DNA of 64,000 bases from Legionellales bacterium (GTDB lineage: Bacteria > Pseudomonadota > Gammaproteobacteria > UBA1113). The position numbers and the translations under genes are program-made. Positions 19,329-28,562 of this stretch are shown in pieces; position 1 is the stretch's first letter, and each line of letters begins with the position of its first letter. The stretch is from positions 1 to 64,000 of the forward strand of contig PAPY01000003.1 of the NCBI GenBank assembly GCA_002709565.1, read 5' to 3'. The notes below the pieces were generated by a model. It was given only the letters and a program-made list of their open reading frames with translations, was not told where the DNA came from and did no database searches.

Positions 19329-22300
19329 ATGCCAGACCGTAAGCGCCTGACTTATAAGAAAAAATCGAACAAAAAGAAGAAAAAAGCCGAATACATCCCT
19401 CTAACTGAGTTCACTGGTAGTGCCATGACAGCTGCAGAGATGACGAAAGTTGCCGAAGCCGCAGATCGTGCTCAACGTCGAGAAGCCGATCGCGCAACCC
19501 CAGAATCTAAGGCTCTTAAACAAGGCCCGACCAGAGGCTATGGTTCTGCTTTACCCCGTACCGATAGCGCTGCTTCAAGTGCTTTAGGCGCTAGCATCAA
19601 TGCCACAGAGGGAGGCGTCGGCGGTATTGAACTGGAAATGATTGAAATAACAACGCCCTCAGAAGAGCGTTCCGCCACCTCATCTGAGTCAACAGACGAA
19701 GCTGACGAGATAGTTATCCAGGTTGAGTCGCCACCTGAAGCATCACAGGACGAGCAACGCCTGGTTGACCAGCCTTCGAGTAACACAGATGTTGCTAGTC
19801 CACACCCTTATATCCAGGGAGCCATAATTTTTTCGCTTCCGCCCCCACAACCTGAGCGAGAGCCTGCGCCAGGCCAGATAATGCAAGCTAAGGAGGCGGA
19901 AGCAATGCGTGCACAGGGCCTCGCTCTCGTGCGCGACGTGGACAACAGTGATGATTCACTGCAAGCCCGCATTCGTCGGGGTATGGTGAAGCACATCGAA
20001 GAAGATTTGCTCTGGACGCTGCGCGGCTTAGTGGGAATAAAGGGGCCTTTTGCTTGTGGTATACCAAAGCCTGCCCCCCTGGTATTGTTGCCTGAAAAAT
20101 CCAATGCCTCACAGTTTACCTTCAAACATCGCGGTTTTGAGGTAACCTGCCATCAGGAGGCTAAGACAGTTACAATGGTTTCATCCCATGATCAACAACC
20201 AATCTCCGTCTTTTCACTCAACCATGATCCAATAGTCATAAAACGAACTCGAGAGGTTGGTACTGCGCATGAATTACAAACCCATCAATTAGCTGCGCAG
20301 ATTGTGCTAATCGATGTGCTTGAAATTAGCCCGAGCGATACTCAAATATTACAGAAATATAATAAGCTTATCGGCATGTTGAACAGCGCTGGTGCAAAGT
20401 TTATCTATGATCCTACCCTTGGCTGCGTGACTATTATTCCTAGAAATAGTCGAGATCAGTCGCGTTGGATAGTAATTGCGCCAGAGCGTTGGCGCTATTA
20501 TGCAAAAGTACATATGTATCCACAACGTCAACATGTGAATACGCTTGAGGGTTTAATCAAGGCGGTTGATTATGGTTTTAATCGACGTGATTTTCGTCCT
20601 CACCCTATTAACAGCACCATTGACGATATCTTAAAAAGAATTAACAATAAATACGACTATGACGTAGAGGAATATGTTAATTCTCGGGGTAGCAATGCCT
20701 ATCTCATCAGCGTTTACTCGTCTCAGTCTCCACTGTCTCAGCGATACCTTTACTCGCCCAGTTCATATAAGCCTGAAGGTGTAAAGCATGATGCAGTCGT
20801 CTATAATCCTCGCGGACTGGAACAGGTTTTGTTCAGTGAGTTTGGCTTTACTGTTAGCCTATATTACCGGGAAATTAATCCAACGGCGCCAAAAATATGG
20901 GTAGTTGACCATGAGCTTGTGCTGCATCAGAGACGTTCTCATGTTGTGGCACAAAGCGTGTTAAGCGATGTTCGCAGTCCAGACAAATGGAAAAATTTTA
21001 TTATTCACCGTTTACAGCAAGGAGATAGTGTCGCCTTTGTTGGGCCAGACGCTATTTTAGCTGATCTCACGCTGCAAGTGGCAGAACTGCTTAAAGGATA
21101 CGAAGATTTGTTGAACCATATTATTTTCAAACTAAGTACTCAGATCAACAAGTTTGATAGAGTGGTTAATAAGGAAAATCAGGCACAAATTATCCATGCA
21201 GTCTATGATGAGTTTCGTTCGCGGCAGCCTTTCGAAAAGCGTAAAGCTATAGACGAGTTTGGCGAAGCCAATATCATTTACATGAGTGAGATTCCCTTGG
21301 TGAGTGAGTGCAGCAAACGCGCCGGATTTGCTGCTGTCTATGGTAACCCCAATGACGAGACGTTTTGGGAACAGCGTGGTTTAAGTGCTTTCGTTCCATC
21401 GGCTCGACAAGTGCAACTAGCCTGTGAAGCTAACGCATTACGTTCCCACGGTTTTCAGTTAGTGGGTGACGTTGAGGCTGGGGATGTTAGTGCTAATGCA
21501 CTTGTGCGCAGGGACATGGCCGAAAACATCGATGGAAAACTGCTATGGTTTTTGCGGGGAGGGACGAATGATAATACTACCCTAGGTGAGAGTTCACAAC
21601 CAAGCCACTTAATCCTTGTGCCGGAGGAATCTAATCTCGCCCGACTTGTATTCATGTATGGAGAATTTAAATTTACCTGCGATATAGCATCAAGGGCGAT
21701 ATCTATTATCTCAATAAAAAATAATCAACCTCTTAACGTGGCTTTGTATGAGCCTGATCATGAACGAGTAAGGGATATGTGGCGCGATGAAGGCGTAGAT
21801 GACAACACACTGTTAAGTGATAGAGTGGCTGTGCAGATAACATTGCTTCAACTACTGAATATTTCAGGTGCCGAAGCGGGTTTAATCAAACGTTATAACC
21901 AACTTATTGACCAGTTGAATCAATTAGGGTGTATTGAAATGTATATCGGGACATTTGGTATGGTTATTATTTCCCCAAGGGACTTGAGGTTTGCTACGGT
22001 GCGTGATTTTTGCATCAAGCCTGAGCAGATGACACTTAGATTGCAAACGCAGGGTCACATTAAGACCCTGGATGACTTTGAAAAAGCTATCAAGGAGGAG
22101 CTTCGACCAACACCAATAGAGACGCTTTTTGATTGGCGAGAGCACCGATCGGGAGAAACTCGTAAGCACCGCGAGAAAGTTGTCAACTATTTTGATAGAT
22201 GTCATCACAAGGTAACTCACTATCACGTTAGCAGGGCAGTGCTTCTTGAAGTGAATGATGATTCATCTCCAAGAATGCGGCGGTATGTTTATTCTCCAAA

Positions 22301-22943
22301 TGGTCGTAGACCACGTGGACTTGCTTCTTATCGACTTGTAAAATCTATAGCGGAACTAGCTAAGGAAATCGGCATTAACAGACCAGAGTTTGGCTTTAAT
22401 ACGCGTGCAGAGAAACTCTGGATCATCGATTATCGACTGATTATGAAGGATATTACTATCGGTACGGATGGTGATATCCAGAATAATTTATGCAATCCTA
22501 AGAACCTCAAAGCATTCATTACCCGTTGTCTTGATAACTGTGATGGGGTTGCTGTGGTAGGGCCGGATGATGTTCAGGAGCTGGTGGTTTTCCATCTTAC
22601 AACATTATTTACAGGCGATTTAGATAGGTTGGCAGATGTAATCATTCGATCTGATGGCAATTCATCAGCGATTGCGCCGAGTGAGGCATCACAAACACAG
22701 CTCCACGAAACAGTTTATGATAGTTTCAACTCAAGGAAAGATAGCAATCAGCGCTGTAGTTTGCCTGAGTTTGGTCAGGAGAATGTTATTTATTTAGGCG
22801 TGGAGCCTGCTTGTTCTTACAGCAGGGAAGCAGGCTTCTCGGCATTGGGTCATAACTGGGGGGGTAATTTTTGGTTGCATAAGGCATTGCGGCCTGTCGT
22901 TAACTGGGGAACAGCGATTGAATCATATATGCATAACCTTTAA
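19329..22943 (+). CDS. Large internally duplicated protein with polybasic N-terminus
   Basis: The 1204-residue protein is not recognised. It begins with a very basic stretch (RKRLTYKKKSNKKKKK), then an acidic/Ser-rich linker to about residue 170. Two copies of a ~505-residue module follow, at about 187-690 and 697-1200. Matching landmarks are RAQGLALVRDVD versus RSHGFQLVGDVE, LLWTLRG versus LLWFLRG, LVLLPEKSNASQFTF versus LILVPEESNLARLVF, YVYSPNGRRP-like segments, and the ends EFGEANIIYMS versus EFGQENVIYLG. There is no signal peptide or membrane segment. GGAGGATTAGGC before the ATG is a good ribosome site. The polybasic start could be a nuclear-localisation-like signal if the protein is translocated into a host; this is inference. 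Confidence 0.8.
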   Translation: MPDRKRLTYKKKSNKKKKKAEYIPLTEFTGSAMTAAEMTKVAEAADRAQRREADRATPESKALKQGPTRGYGSALPRTDSAASSALGASINATEGGVGGIELEMIEITTPSEERSATSSESTDEADEIVIQVESPPEASQDEQRLVDQPSSNTDVASPHPYIQGAIIFSLPPPQPEREPAPGQIMQAKEAEAMRAQGLALVRDVDNSDDSLQARIRRGMVKHIEEDLLWTLRGLVGIKGPFACGIPKPAPLVLLPEKSNASQFTFKHRGFEVTCHQEAKTVTMVSSHDQQPISVFSLNHDPIVIKRTREVGTAHELQTHQLAAQIVLIDVLEISPSDTQILQKYNKLIGMLNSAGAKFIYDPTLGCVTIIPRNSRDQSRWIVIAPERWRYYAKVHMYPQRQHVNTLEGLIKAVDYGFNRRDFRPHPINSTIDDILKRINNKYDYDVEEYVNSRGSNAYLISVYSSQSPLSQRYLYSPSSYKPEGVKHDAVVYNPRGLEQVLFSEFGFTVSLYYREINPTAPKIWVVDHELVLHQRRSHVVAQSVLSDVRSPDKWKNFIIHRLQQGDSVAFVGPDAILADLTLQVAELLKGYEDLLNHIIFKLSTQINKFDRVVNKENQAQIIHAVYDEFRSRQPFEKRKAIDEFGEANIIYMSEIPLVSECSKRAGFAAVYGNPNDETFWEQRGLSAFVPSARQVQLACEANALRSHGFQLVGDVEAGDVSANALVRRDMAENIDGKLLWFLRGGTNDNTTLGESSQPSHLILVPEESNLARLVFMYGEFKFTCDIASRAISIISIKNNQPLNVALYEPDHERVRDMWRDEGVDDNTLLSDRVAVQITLLQLLNISGAEAGLIKRYNQLIDQLNQLGCIEMYIGTFGMVIISPRDLRFATVRDFCIKPEQMTLRLQTQGHIKTLDDFEKAIKEELRPTPIETLFDWREHRSGETRKHREKVVNYFDRCHHKVTHYHVSRAVLLEVNDDSSPRMRRYVYSPNGRRPRGLASYRLVKSIAELAKEIGINRPEFGFNTRAEKLWIIDYRLIMKDITIGTDGDIQNNLCNPKNLKAFITRCLDNCDGVAVVGPDDVQELVVFHLTTLFTGDLDRLADVIIRSDGNSSAIAPSEASQTQLHETVYDSFNSRKDSNQRCSLPEFGQENVIYLGVEPACSYSREAGFSALGHNWGGNFWLHKALRPVVNWGTAIESYMHNL

Positions 22944-23066
22944 TGGTGATGCTACTAAGCTGTAATTCTTAGGGCCAGTTTTTAATCACGACTCCTGGTC
23001 CCAAATCCCGTTGATAGTGCTATAATCCTTCAATTGTGAATGGTTGATAGGTAATTCTAGAACTCA

Positions 23067-24149
23067 ATGAAAAAACATTTCCTTATATTCAATCGCTTGG
23101 TGTTGGTGGTTGGCCTGTTATTGGGGCTTGTGCCAATGGCGCTTGCCACTTCTGTCAAAAATCTGTACAAGGCCAGTATCCCGGTTGAGTCTCAGTCCCA
23201 GAGTCTTCGTGACAAAGCGATGGCCGATGGGCTTGCTCAAGTATTAGTCAAAGTCAGTGGTAATTCTGCTGTGACGACTCTGCCGAAGATCCGTCGCGGT
23301 TTGAGCAACAGCAGTGCCATGATGAATAGCTACAGTTACGATGAGAAACGCGACCCTGCCACCGGCGAGCCACAATTGTATTTAACCGTGAATTTTGCCA
23401 AGAAGGGTGTTGATGAACTATTACGAAGTGCTGCTCAGGGGATCTGGGGGCGCGATAGACCATTAACAGTGGTGTGGCTCGCAGAGCAGACGCCCCAGGG
23501 CAAACAAGTGATTGCCAATGATGGTAATAATTCTGTTCCACAAACCCTGTTTAAAACAGCCAAACAACGCGGCTTGCCGATTGCGTTTCCGTTATACGAT
23601 CTTGAAGACATGAACAGTGTGGGTGTCAATGATGTCTGGACGCCATTTCCATGGATTTTGCAGCGTGCGTCAGAGCGTTACAATGCAGGTGCTTTGTTAA
23701 CGGGCCGTATTTTGCCACCAGATGCCAACCATAAACAATGGCGTGGTGAATGGTGGTTTGTGGAGAATGGCACCAAAGAAAATTGGCAAAACAGCGCTGA
23801 CTCAGCCGATGCTTTGGCGACCGATGCCTTGAATCATACAGCGGATACGGTGGCGGGGCGCTTTGCGAGTTATTCGACAACTAATGAATCAGGCACCTAT
23901 AAAGTCGCTGTTTATGGGATCAATAGTGTTGTTAGTTATACCCACGCCGATAAATATCTGCAAAATCTCAATGCTGTCAGTGCTGTTGAAGCAGATACTA
24001 TCGGTCCTGACCATGTGATATTTATCGTGACAGCAAATGGTGGTAAACAAGCTTTAACCCAGGCGATTTCTGTGGACAGAACCTTGATGCCGTTTTCTGA
24101 TCCGGCAACAGCAGATAACGCTGATTTGACCTATCGGTTGCGCGCATGA
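23067..24149 (+). CDS. DUF2066 domain protein, exported
   Basis: The 360-residue protein starts with a signal peptide (LVLVVGLLLGLVPMALA) and matches the DUF2066 family: LYKASIPVESQSQSLRDKAMADGLAQVLVKVSGN, then WLAEQ and WTPFPWILQRASERYNAGALLTGRI. The family is periplasmic or outer-membrane associated and of unknown function. It is the first gene of a tight cluster (DUF2066, CDP-alcohol transferase, PerM, hda, def) and overlaps the next gene by four bases (ATGA). A TATAAT at 23021-23026 may be its -10 box. Confidence 0.88.
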   Translation: MKKHFLIFNRLVLVVGLLLGLVPMALATSVKNLYKASIPVESQSQSLRDKAMADGLAQVLVKVSGNSAVTTLPKIRRGLSNSSAMMNSYSYDEKRDPATGEPQLYLTVNFAKKGVDELLRSAAQGIWGRDRPLTVVWLAEQTPQGKQVIANDGNNSVPQTLFKTAKQRGLPIAFPLYDLEDMNSVGVNDVWTPFPWILQRASERYNAGALLTGRILPPDANHKQWRGEWWFVENGTKENWQNSADSADALATDALNHTADTVAGRFASYSTTNESGTYKVAVYGINSVVSYTHADKYLQNLNAVSAVEADTIGPDHVIFIVTANGGKQALTQAISVDRTLMPFSDPATADNADLTYRLRA

Positions 24150-24730
24150 AGCGAGCCGATATTCCCAATATCATCACCATTGCGCGGATCATTCTGGTTA
24201 TTCCTATCCTGCTTGCCTTGATGTGGCAGTCATACACCCTGGCTTTTTGGTTATTCGTTATCGCCGGCGTCAGTGATGCCGTCGATGGTTTTTTGGCGCG
24301 GCGGTTTCATTGGATGAGTCGCTTAGGCGGTGTGCTTGACCCATTGGCGGATAAGGCACTGTTGCTAATTAGCTTTATTACGTTAGGGTTTTTAGGGCAC
24401 ATGCCGGTGTGGCTAGTGGTAATGGTTGTGGTGCGCGATATTGTCATCGTCAGTGGAGGCTTTGCGTATCATTTTTTGATTGGGGAATATGATTTTAAAC
24501 CCACCTGGATTAGCAAGGTGAATACCTTTTTGCAAATCTTCCTGTTGGCATTGACGTTGCTGCAACTAAGTTATTATGTCTTGCCGGCGCATTGGTTGGA
24601 GTGGTTGATGGTCTTGGTGTTTATAACCAGCCTCGTCAGTATGTTAGATTATGTTGTGGTATGGGGGTGCAAGGCTATTAAGTCCAGGCGCCAACAAGCC
24701 TCTGACAAGCAAGGAGAGCCCCGTGAGTGA
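24146..24730 (+). CDS. CDP-alcohol phosphatidyltransferase family protein
   Basis: An integral membrane enzyme of phospholipid synthesis, 194 residues with about five or six membrane segments. The full CDP-alcohol phosphatidyltransferase signature DG-X2-AR-X8-G-X3-D-X3-D is readable in VDGFLARRFHWMSRLGGVLDPLAD. It resembles PgsA (phosphatidylglycerophosphate synthase) in length and opening (MKRADIPNIITIARI). The exact alcohol substrate cannot be fixed, and a cell may have a separate main pgsA. It overlaps DUF2066 by four bases and the PerM gene by eight. Confidence 0.88.
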   Translation: MKRADIPNIITIARIILVIPILLALMWQSYTLAFWLFVIAGVSDAVDGFLARRFHWMSRLGGVLDPLADKALLLISFITLGFLGHMPVWLVVMVVVRDIVIVSGGFAYHFLIGEYDFKPTWISKVNTFLQIFLLALTLLQLSYYVLPAHWLEWLMVLVFITSLVSMLDYVVVWGCKAIKSRRQQASDKQGEPRE

Positions 24731-25799
24731 TAGCAAAAAATGGCTGATACCGGCTGCAATCATTGTTTTATTGATTTTGATCTATGCCTTAACCCCGGTG
24801 TTAGAGCCATTTTTGATAGCAGCCTTCCTGGCGTATTTAACCGATCCATTAGTTAACTGGCTACAAAAGTACAAAATCCCTCGTACCCTGGGGGTGGTGA
24901 TTGTGTTTTTGATCTTAGGCTTGTTGTTAGTCGAAGGTTTGTTGGTATTGGTACCCTTATTACAACACCAAATTACGGTTTTGATCCAAAAGATCCCGAT
25001 TATATTTAATTGGCTCGAAACTGTCTTCATTCCTTGGTTACACGATAAGCTCGGCATCAATATTAGCCTTAACCTTGAATCATTTGTTAGAGGTTTGACC
25101 CAGCATTTACGCCAAGCGGGCGGTACTGCAAGCCGCGTATTGCAGGCAGTGACTAGTTCAGGGATGACTATTCTCGCTTGGTTGACCAATTTAGTCTTGA
25201 TTCCGGTGGTGATGTTTTACCTGCTACGAGATTGGGGCAAAGTGCTGGATGGCGTGCATAATTTGATTCCTCGCAAGGCAGAGTCCACAGTGGTGGGTTT
25301 AGTCAAAGAATGTGATGAAGTCTTAAGCGCCTTCATTCGCGGACAACTATTGGTGATGTTGGGCTTGGGAATTTTATATTCTTTTGGTTTGTCTATCGTC
25401 GGTTTAGATTTGGCGTTATTGATCGGTATGATCTCGGGTTTATTAAGCATCGTACCGTATTTAGGTTTTATTGTCGGTATTGTGGCGGCTGGTGTGGCGG
25501 CGTTTTTCCAATTTGGGGATGTATTGCATATCGTCTATGTGGCTGTTGTCTTTGGGATATCTCAGAGTATTGAAAGCTCGGTCCTAACGCCATTATTGAT
25601 TGGTGACAAAATCGGCCTGCACCCGGTGGCGGTGATTTTTGCGGTATTAGCAGGTGGCCAGTTATTTGGTTTTGTTGGTATTCTATTAGCATTACCAGTG
25701 GCTGCGGTAATTATGGTATTTATTCGTTATTTTAAACGTCGTTATATGGCAAGTGATTTGTATACGAGTCCAGCAGCGGTTGAAGGAGACCCTGAATAA
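24723..25799 (+). CDS. AI-2E family transporter / PerM-like permease
   Basis: A 358-residue membrane protein with about eight hydrophobic segments. The family C-terminal signature is present (GLLSIVPYLGFIVGIVAAGVAA and GDKIGLHPVAVIFAVLAGGQLFGFVGILLALPVAAV). GTG at 24723 is the chosen start, since AAGGAG lies seven bases upstream; the frame before it runs inside the previous gene. Despite the name, substrates of most members are unknown. Its stop shares one base with the hda start (TAATG), and PerM next to hda is a recurrent gammaproteobacterial arrangement. Confidence 0.88.
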   Translation: MSDSKKWLIPAAIIVLLILIYALTPVLEPFLIAAFLAYLTDPLVNWLQKYKIPRTLGVVIVFLILGLLLVEGLLVLVPLLQHQITVLIQKIPIIFNWLETVFIPWLHDKLGINISLNLESFVRGLTQHLRQAGGTASRVLQAVTSSGMTILAWLTNLVLIPVVMFYLLRDWGKVLDGVHNLIPRKAESTVVGLVKECDEVLSAFIRGQLLVMLGLGILYSFGLSIVGLDLALLIGMISGLLSIVPYLGFIVGIVAAGVAAFFQFGDVLHIVYVAVVFGISQSIESSVLTPLLIGDKIGLHPVAVIFAVLAGGQLFGFVGILLALPVAAVIMVFIRYFKRRYMASDLYTSPAAVEGDPE

Positions 25800-26494
25800 T
25801 GCAGCAGCAATTGACCTTGAGTGGTTTGCGCTTACAGGACGCAGCTACTTTTGCGAATTTTTATCCCGGCGATAATCCTCAAGTGGTGGGATTTTTGCAG
25901 CAGTGTATGACCAGCGAGCTTGAACAATTCGTTTATCTTTGGGGAACGGCAGGCTCGGGCCGTAGTCATTTATTGCAAGCATGTTGTCATGCTGCTAATG
26001 AACAAGGTTTAGGGGCGATGTATTTGCCGTTGGCTGAGGTAAAAAATTTATCTGAAGCCATACTCGAAGGCATAGAGTCCATGGCATTAATTGCAATTGA
26101 TGATATTGATGTGATTGCGGGATTGCACAATTGGGAAGAAGCCTTATTTCATTTGTACAATCGTTTGCGTGAAGCCCAGTGTCGTTTGATCGTGGCGGGC
26201 GATCAAGCCCCAGCCCATCTACCCATTCAATTAGCAGATTTACGTTCTCGTTTAAGTTGGGGAGTAACCTTTCAAGTGCAAGTCTTATCAGACGCTGATA
26301 AGATGGCTGCACTACAAATGCGCGCAAAAGTCCGTGGCATGAGTTTACCAGAGGATGTGGGACAGTTTTTATTGCGTCGTTGTCCGCGTGATACCAATGA
26401 ATTATTTACTATCTTGGATAAACTGGATCATGCCTCCCTCGAAGCCCAACGCCGATTAACCATCCCTTTTGTCAAAGAAGTGTTAACCCTGTAG
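25799..26494 (+). CDS. hda: DnaA regulatory inactivator Hda
   Basis: DnaA-related AAA+ protein that, with the sliding clamp, stimulates hydrolysis of DnaA-bound ATP and so limits replication initiation. The N-terminus MQQQLTLSGL holds the clamp-binding QL-rich motif. The P-loop is the Hda-type form GTAGSGRSH, with Arg in place of the usual Lys, and the Walker B is IAIDDID. The length of 231 residues is normal (E. coli 233). It is coupled to the preceding PerM gene. Confidence 0.93.
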   Translation: MQQQLTLSGLRLQDAATFANFYPGDNPQVVGFLQQCMTSELEQFVYLWGTAGSGRSHLLQACCHAANEQGLGAMYLPLAEVKNLSEAILEGIESMALIAIDDIDVIAGLHNWEEALFHLYNRLREAQCRLIVAGDQAPAHLPIQLADLRSRLSWGVTFQVQVLSDADKMAALQMRAKVRGMSLPEDVGQFLLRRCPRDTNELFTILDKLDHASLEAQRRLTIPFVKEVLTL

Positions 26495-26501
26495 GTGCGT
26501 C

Positions 26502-27023
26502 ATGGTTGCGATTTTAAGTTATCCTAATAAACGTTTAAATAACAAAGCACGTACTGTCGAGGATGTCCTTGCGCCTGACGTACAGGCTGTCATTAAAGAC
26601 ATGTTTGAGACCTTATATAGTACGGAGAATTGCGCAGGGCTTGCTGCCACCCAGTTAGATTTTGAAGAACCCCTAGCTATCACTGTGATTGATGTTTCAG
26701 AAGAGAAGGATCAGCCTTATTGTTTAATCAATCCTGAAATCATTGCCAGTGAGGGGGAGACCAATGAGCCGGAAGCTTGTATGTCTGTTTACCCAAGCTA
26801 TGTCAGTGATTCCGTCAAACGGGCCGAGAAAATCACTGTGCGCTATTTAAACCAACAGGGCGAACAAGTCGAACTCGCCGCCGACGGCTTTTTGGCGAAG
26901 TGCATCCAACACGAAATCGACCACCTCAATGGTTACCTTTATATTGATCGCCTCTCCAAACTCAAACGTTCCCGCGCCGATAAGAAGATCGCAAAGGTAC
27001 GACGGTTCTTGGAGAGTGAGTAG
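26502..27023 (+). CDS. def: Peptide deformylase, divergent type
   Basis: Removes the N-formyl group from nascent proteins with a metal-dependent active site. The HEXXH helix is intact (QHEIDH, His137-Glu138-His141). Motif 1 is CAGLAATQ, with Cys-Ala where GVG or GxG is normal before GLAATQ. Motif 2 is EACMS (Cys93) instead of EGCLS. The metal ligands Cys, His and His are all present, so activity is likely, but it is probably a second, divergent deformylase rather than the fmt-linked housekeeping copy. The start has AGGTG upstream and follows hda by seven bases. Confidence 0.88.
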   Translation: MVAILSYPNKRLNNKARTVEDVLAPDVQAVIKDMFETLYSTENCAGLAATQLDFEEPLAITVIDVSEEKDQPYCLINPEIIASEGETNEPEACMSVYPSYVSDSVKRAEKITVRYLNQQGEQVELAADGFLAKCIQHEIDHLNGYLYIDRLSKLKRSRADKKIAKVRRFLESE

Positions 27024-27055
27024 TAATGCCGCTAGTACCGTGACACAAAGAAACC

Positions 27056-28543
27056 ATGAAAACACTAGAAAAAACCGTTATCAGCACCTGGGGAGACACC
27101 GGCAAAGCCTGGCTAGAAGCGTTGCCAGAAACTATTGATATGTTGGTCCAGCTTTGGCAGCTGACGGAAGTGAAGCCCGTTGATAATATGAGTTATCACT
27201 ATGTGGCAACGGCAATTCAAGCCGGTACACGCCCAGTGGTGTTGAAGATCGGGTGTGACAGAAAAGTCATTACGAGTGAATATAATGCACTGCAGCATTA
27301 TGATGGCGTGGGGGCTGTTACGGTTTATGATTTCAATGAAGCTCATAATGCATTATTGCTACAGCAAGCAATTCCCGGAAATAGCCTTCTCGAGCAGTTT
27401 GCTAATAAGGACGATGTGATTGCTCAGTATGCGCAAGCAGTGCAAGGCTTGCATTCTACTTCACAAATCACAAGCGATTTTCCCAAAGTTAACAAGTGGT
27501 GTGAAGCGATTGATAGACTTGAGGATCCTCGTGTCAGCCCCAATCTTATCGCTAAAGCCAAAGAATTAACAAACTATTTGCTGAGTTCAGCCACAGACGA
27601 ATACCTTTGCCATGGTGATTTACATCTGGATAATGTTTTGCAGCACGAGGATGGTTGTTTAGTGATTGATCCTAAAGGTATTGTAGGAGAAATGGCATTT
27701 GAGGCTGCCGCATTTGATTTGCTCACTAAAGAAGAAATATCACATTCTGATGCCAAGACTATAATTATTGACCGCGTAGAACGTTTATCCCAAGCTCTGT
27801 CAGTCACAAAAGACCGGCTGCTGGCATGGTTCTTTGTCAGAGCGATGATGTCAGCCCAGTGGTTCATTGAGGATAATGGTGACCCAACAGCGAGACTTGC
27901 ACTGGCAGAGTTGTTGTATGAATTACTTGATAACAAGTTTTGCCTCAAAGACAATGTTGCTGAGACCTATGAAGTGATTGCAGACTGGTATGATAACCAC
28001 CGCTCCCATGATTTATTCGAGAAGCCGTTACTCGATAAAGTCATTTCCATGCTTCCTGCTAAGGGGAAGGTGCTTGATTTGGGTTGTGGCACTGGATTGC
28101 CAATAGCAAAGTATTTTATCGAGCAAGGTTTTGCGGTAACGGGTGTGGAGGGTAGCAAGAATTTACTCGCAAAAGCCCAGCATAATATTCCAACTGCCAC
28201 ACTAATTCATAGTGATATGCGCACAGTAGATTTAGATGAGACTTTCGATTGCATTATTGCGTGGCACAGTTTTTTTCACTTATCACCTGATGATCAACGG
28301 CAAATGTTCAGGGTTTTCGAAAAGCATTTAAAACAAAATGGTCTATTATTATTTACCGCTGGTCCTGAAGCTGGTGAAGTTTGGAGTGATAATGGTGGTG
28401 AAATGCTTTACCACGCCTCATTATCACCGGACGAATACCACAAGTTCTTGGCTGACCACGGTTTTGAGCTCATTCAACATGAATCCGAAGTTGAATCACT
28501 ACAAGGTGCGACGTATTGGTTGGGGCGGTATTTGGCGCAATAA
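27056..28543 (+). CDS. Fusion of aminoglycoside-type kinase and SAM methyltransferase
   Basis: Two domains in one 495-residue chain. Residues 1-295 are an aminoglycoside phosphotransferase/streptomycin 6-kinase-like fold: a nucleotide-site Lys64 (VVLKIG), the catalytic loop HGDLHLDN at 186-193 and the metal-binding IDPKG at 204-208. Residues about 305-495 are a class I methyltransferase: VLDLGCGTG at 339-347, an acidic residue ending the next strand (VTGVEGS), HSDMRTVDL and FDCIIAWHSFFHL. The frame is continuous and both active sites look intact. Substrate is unknown; kinase plus methyltransferase activity on one small molecule is plausible. It follows def by 32 bases, but its context is accessory. 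Confidence 0.85.
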   Translation: MKTLEKTVISTWGDTGKAWLEALPETIDMLVQLWQLTEVKPVDNMSYHYVATAIQAGTRPVVLKIGCDRKVITSEYNALQHYDGVGAVTVYDFNEAHNALLLQQAIPGNSLLEQFANKDDVIAQYAQAVQGLHSTSQITSDFPKVNKWCEAIDRLEDPRVSPNLIAKAKELTNYLLSSATDEYLCHGDLHLDNVLQHEDGCLVIDPKGIVGEMAFEAAAFDLLTKEEISHSDAKTIIIDRVERLSQALSVTKDRLLAWFFVRAMMSAQWFIEDNGDPTARLALAELLYELLDNKFCLKDNVAETYEVIADWYDNHRSHDLFEKPLLDKVISMLPAKGKVLDLGCGTGLPIAKYFIEQGFAVTGVEGSKNLLAKAQHNIPTATLIHSDMRTVDLDETFDCIIAWHSFFHLSPDDQRQMFRVFEKHLKQNGLLLFTAGPEAGEVWSDNGGEMLYHASLSPDEYHKFLADHGFELIQHESEVESLQGATYWLGRYLAQ

Positions 28544-28562
28544 AGTTACTTACAATCACTAC

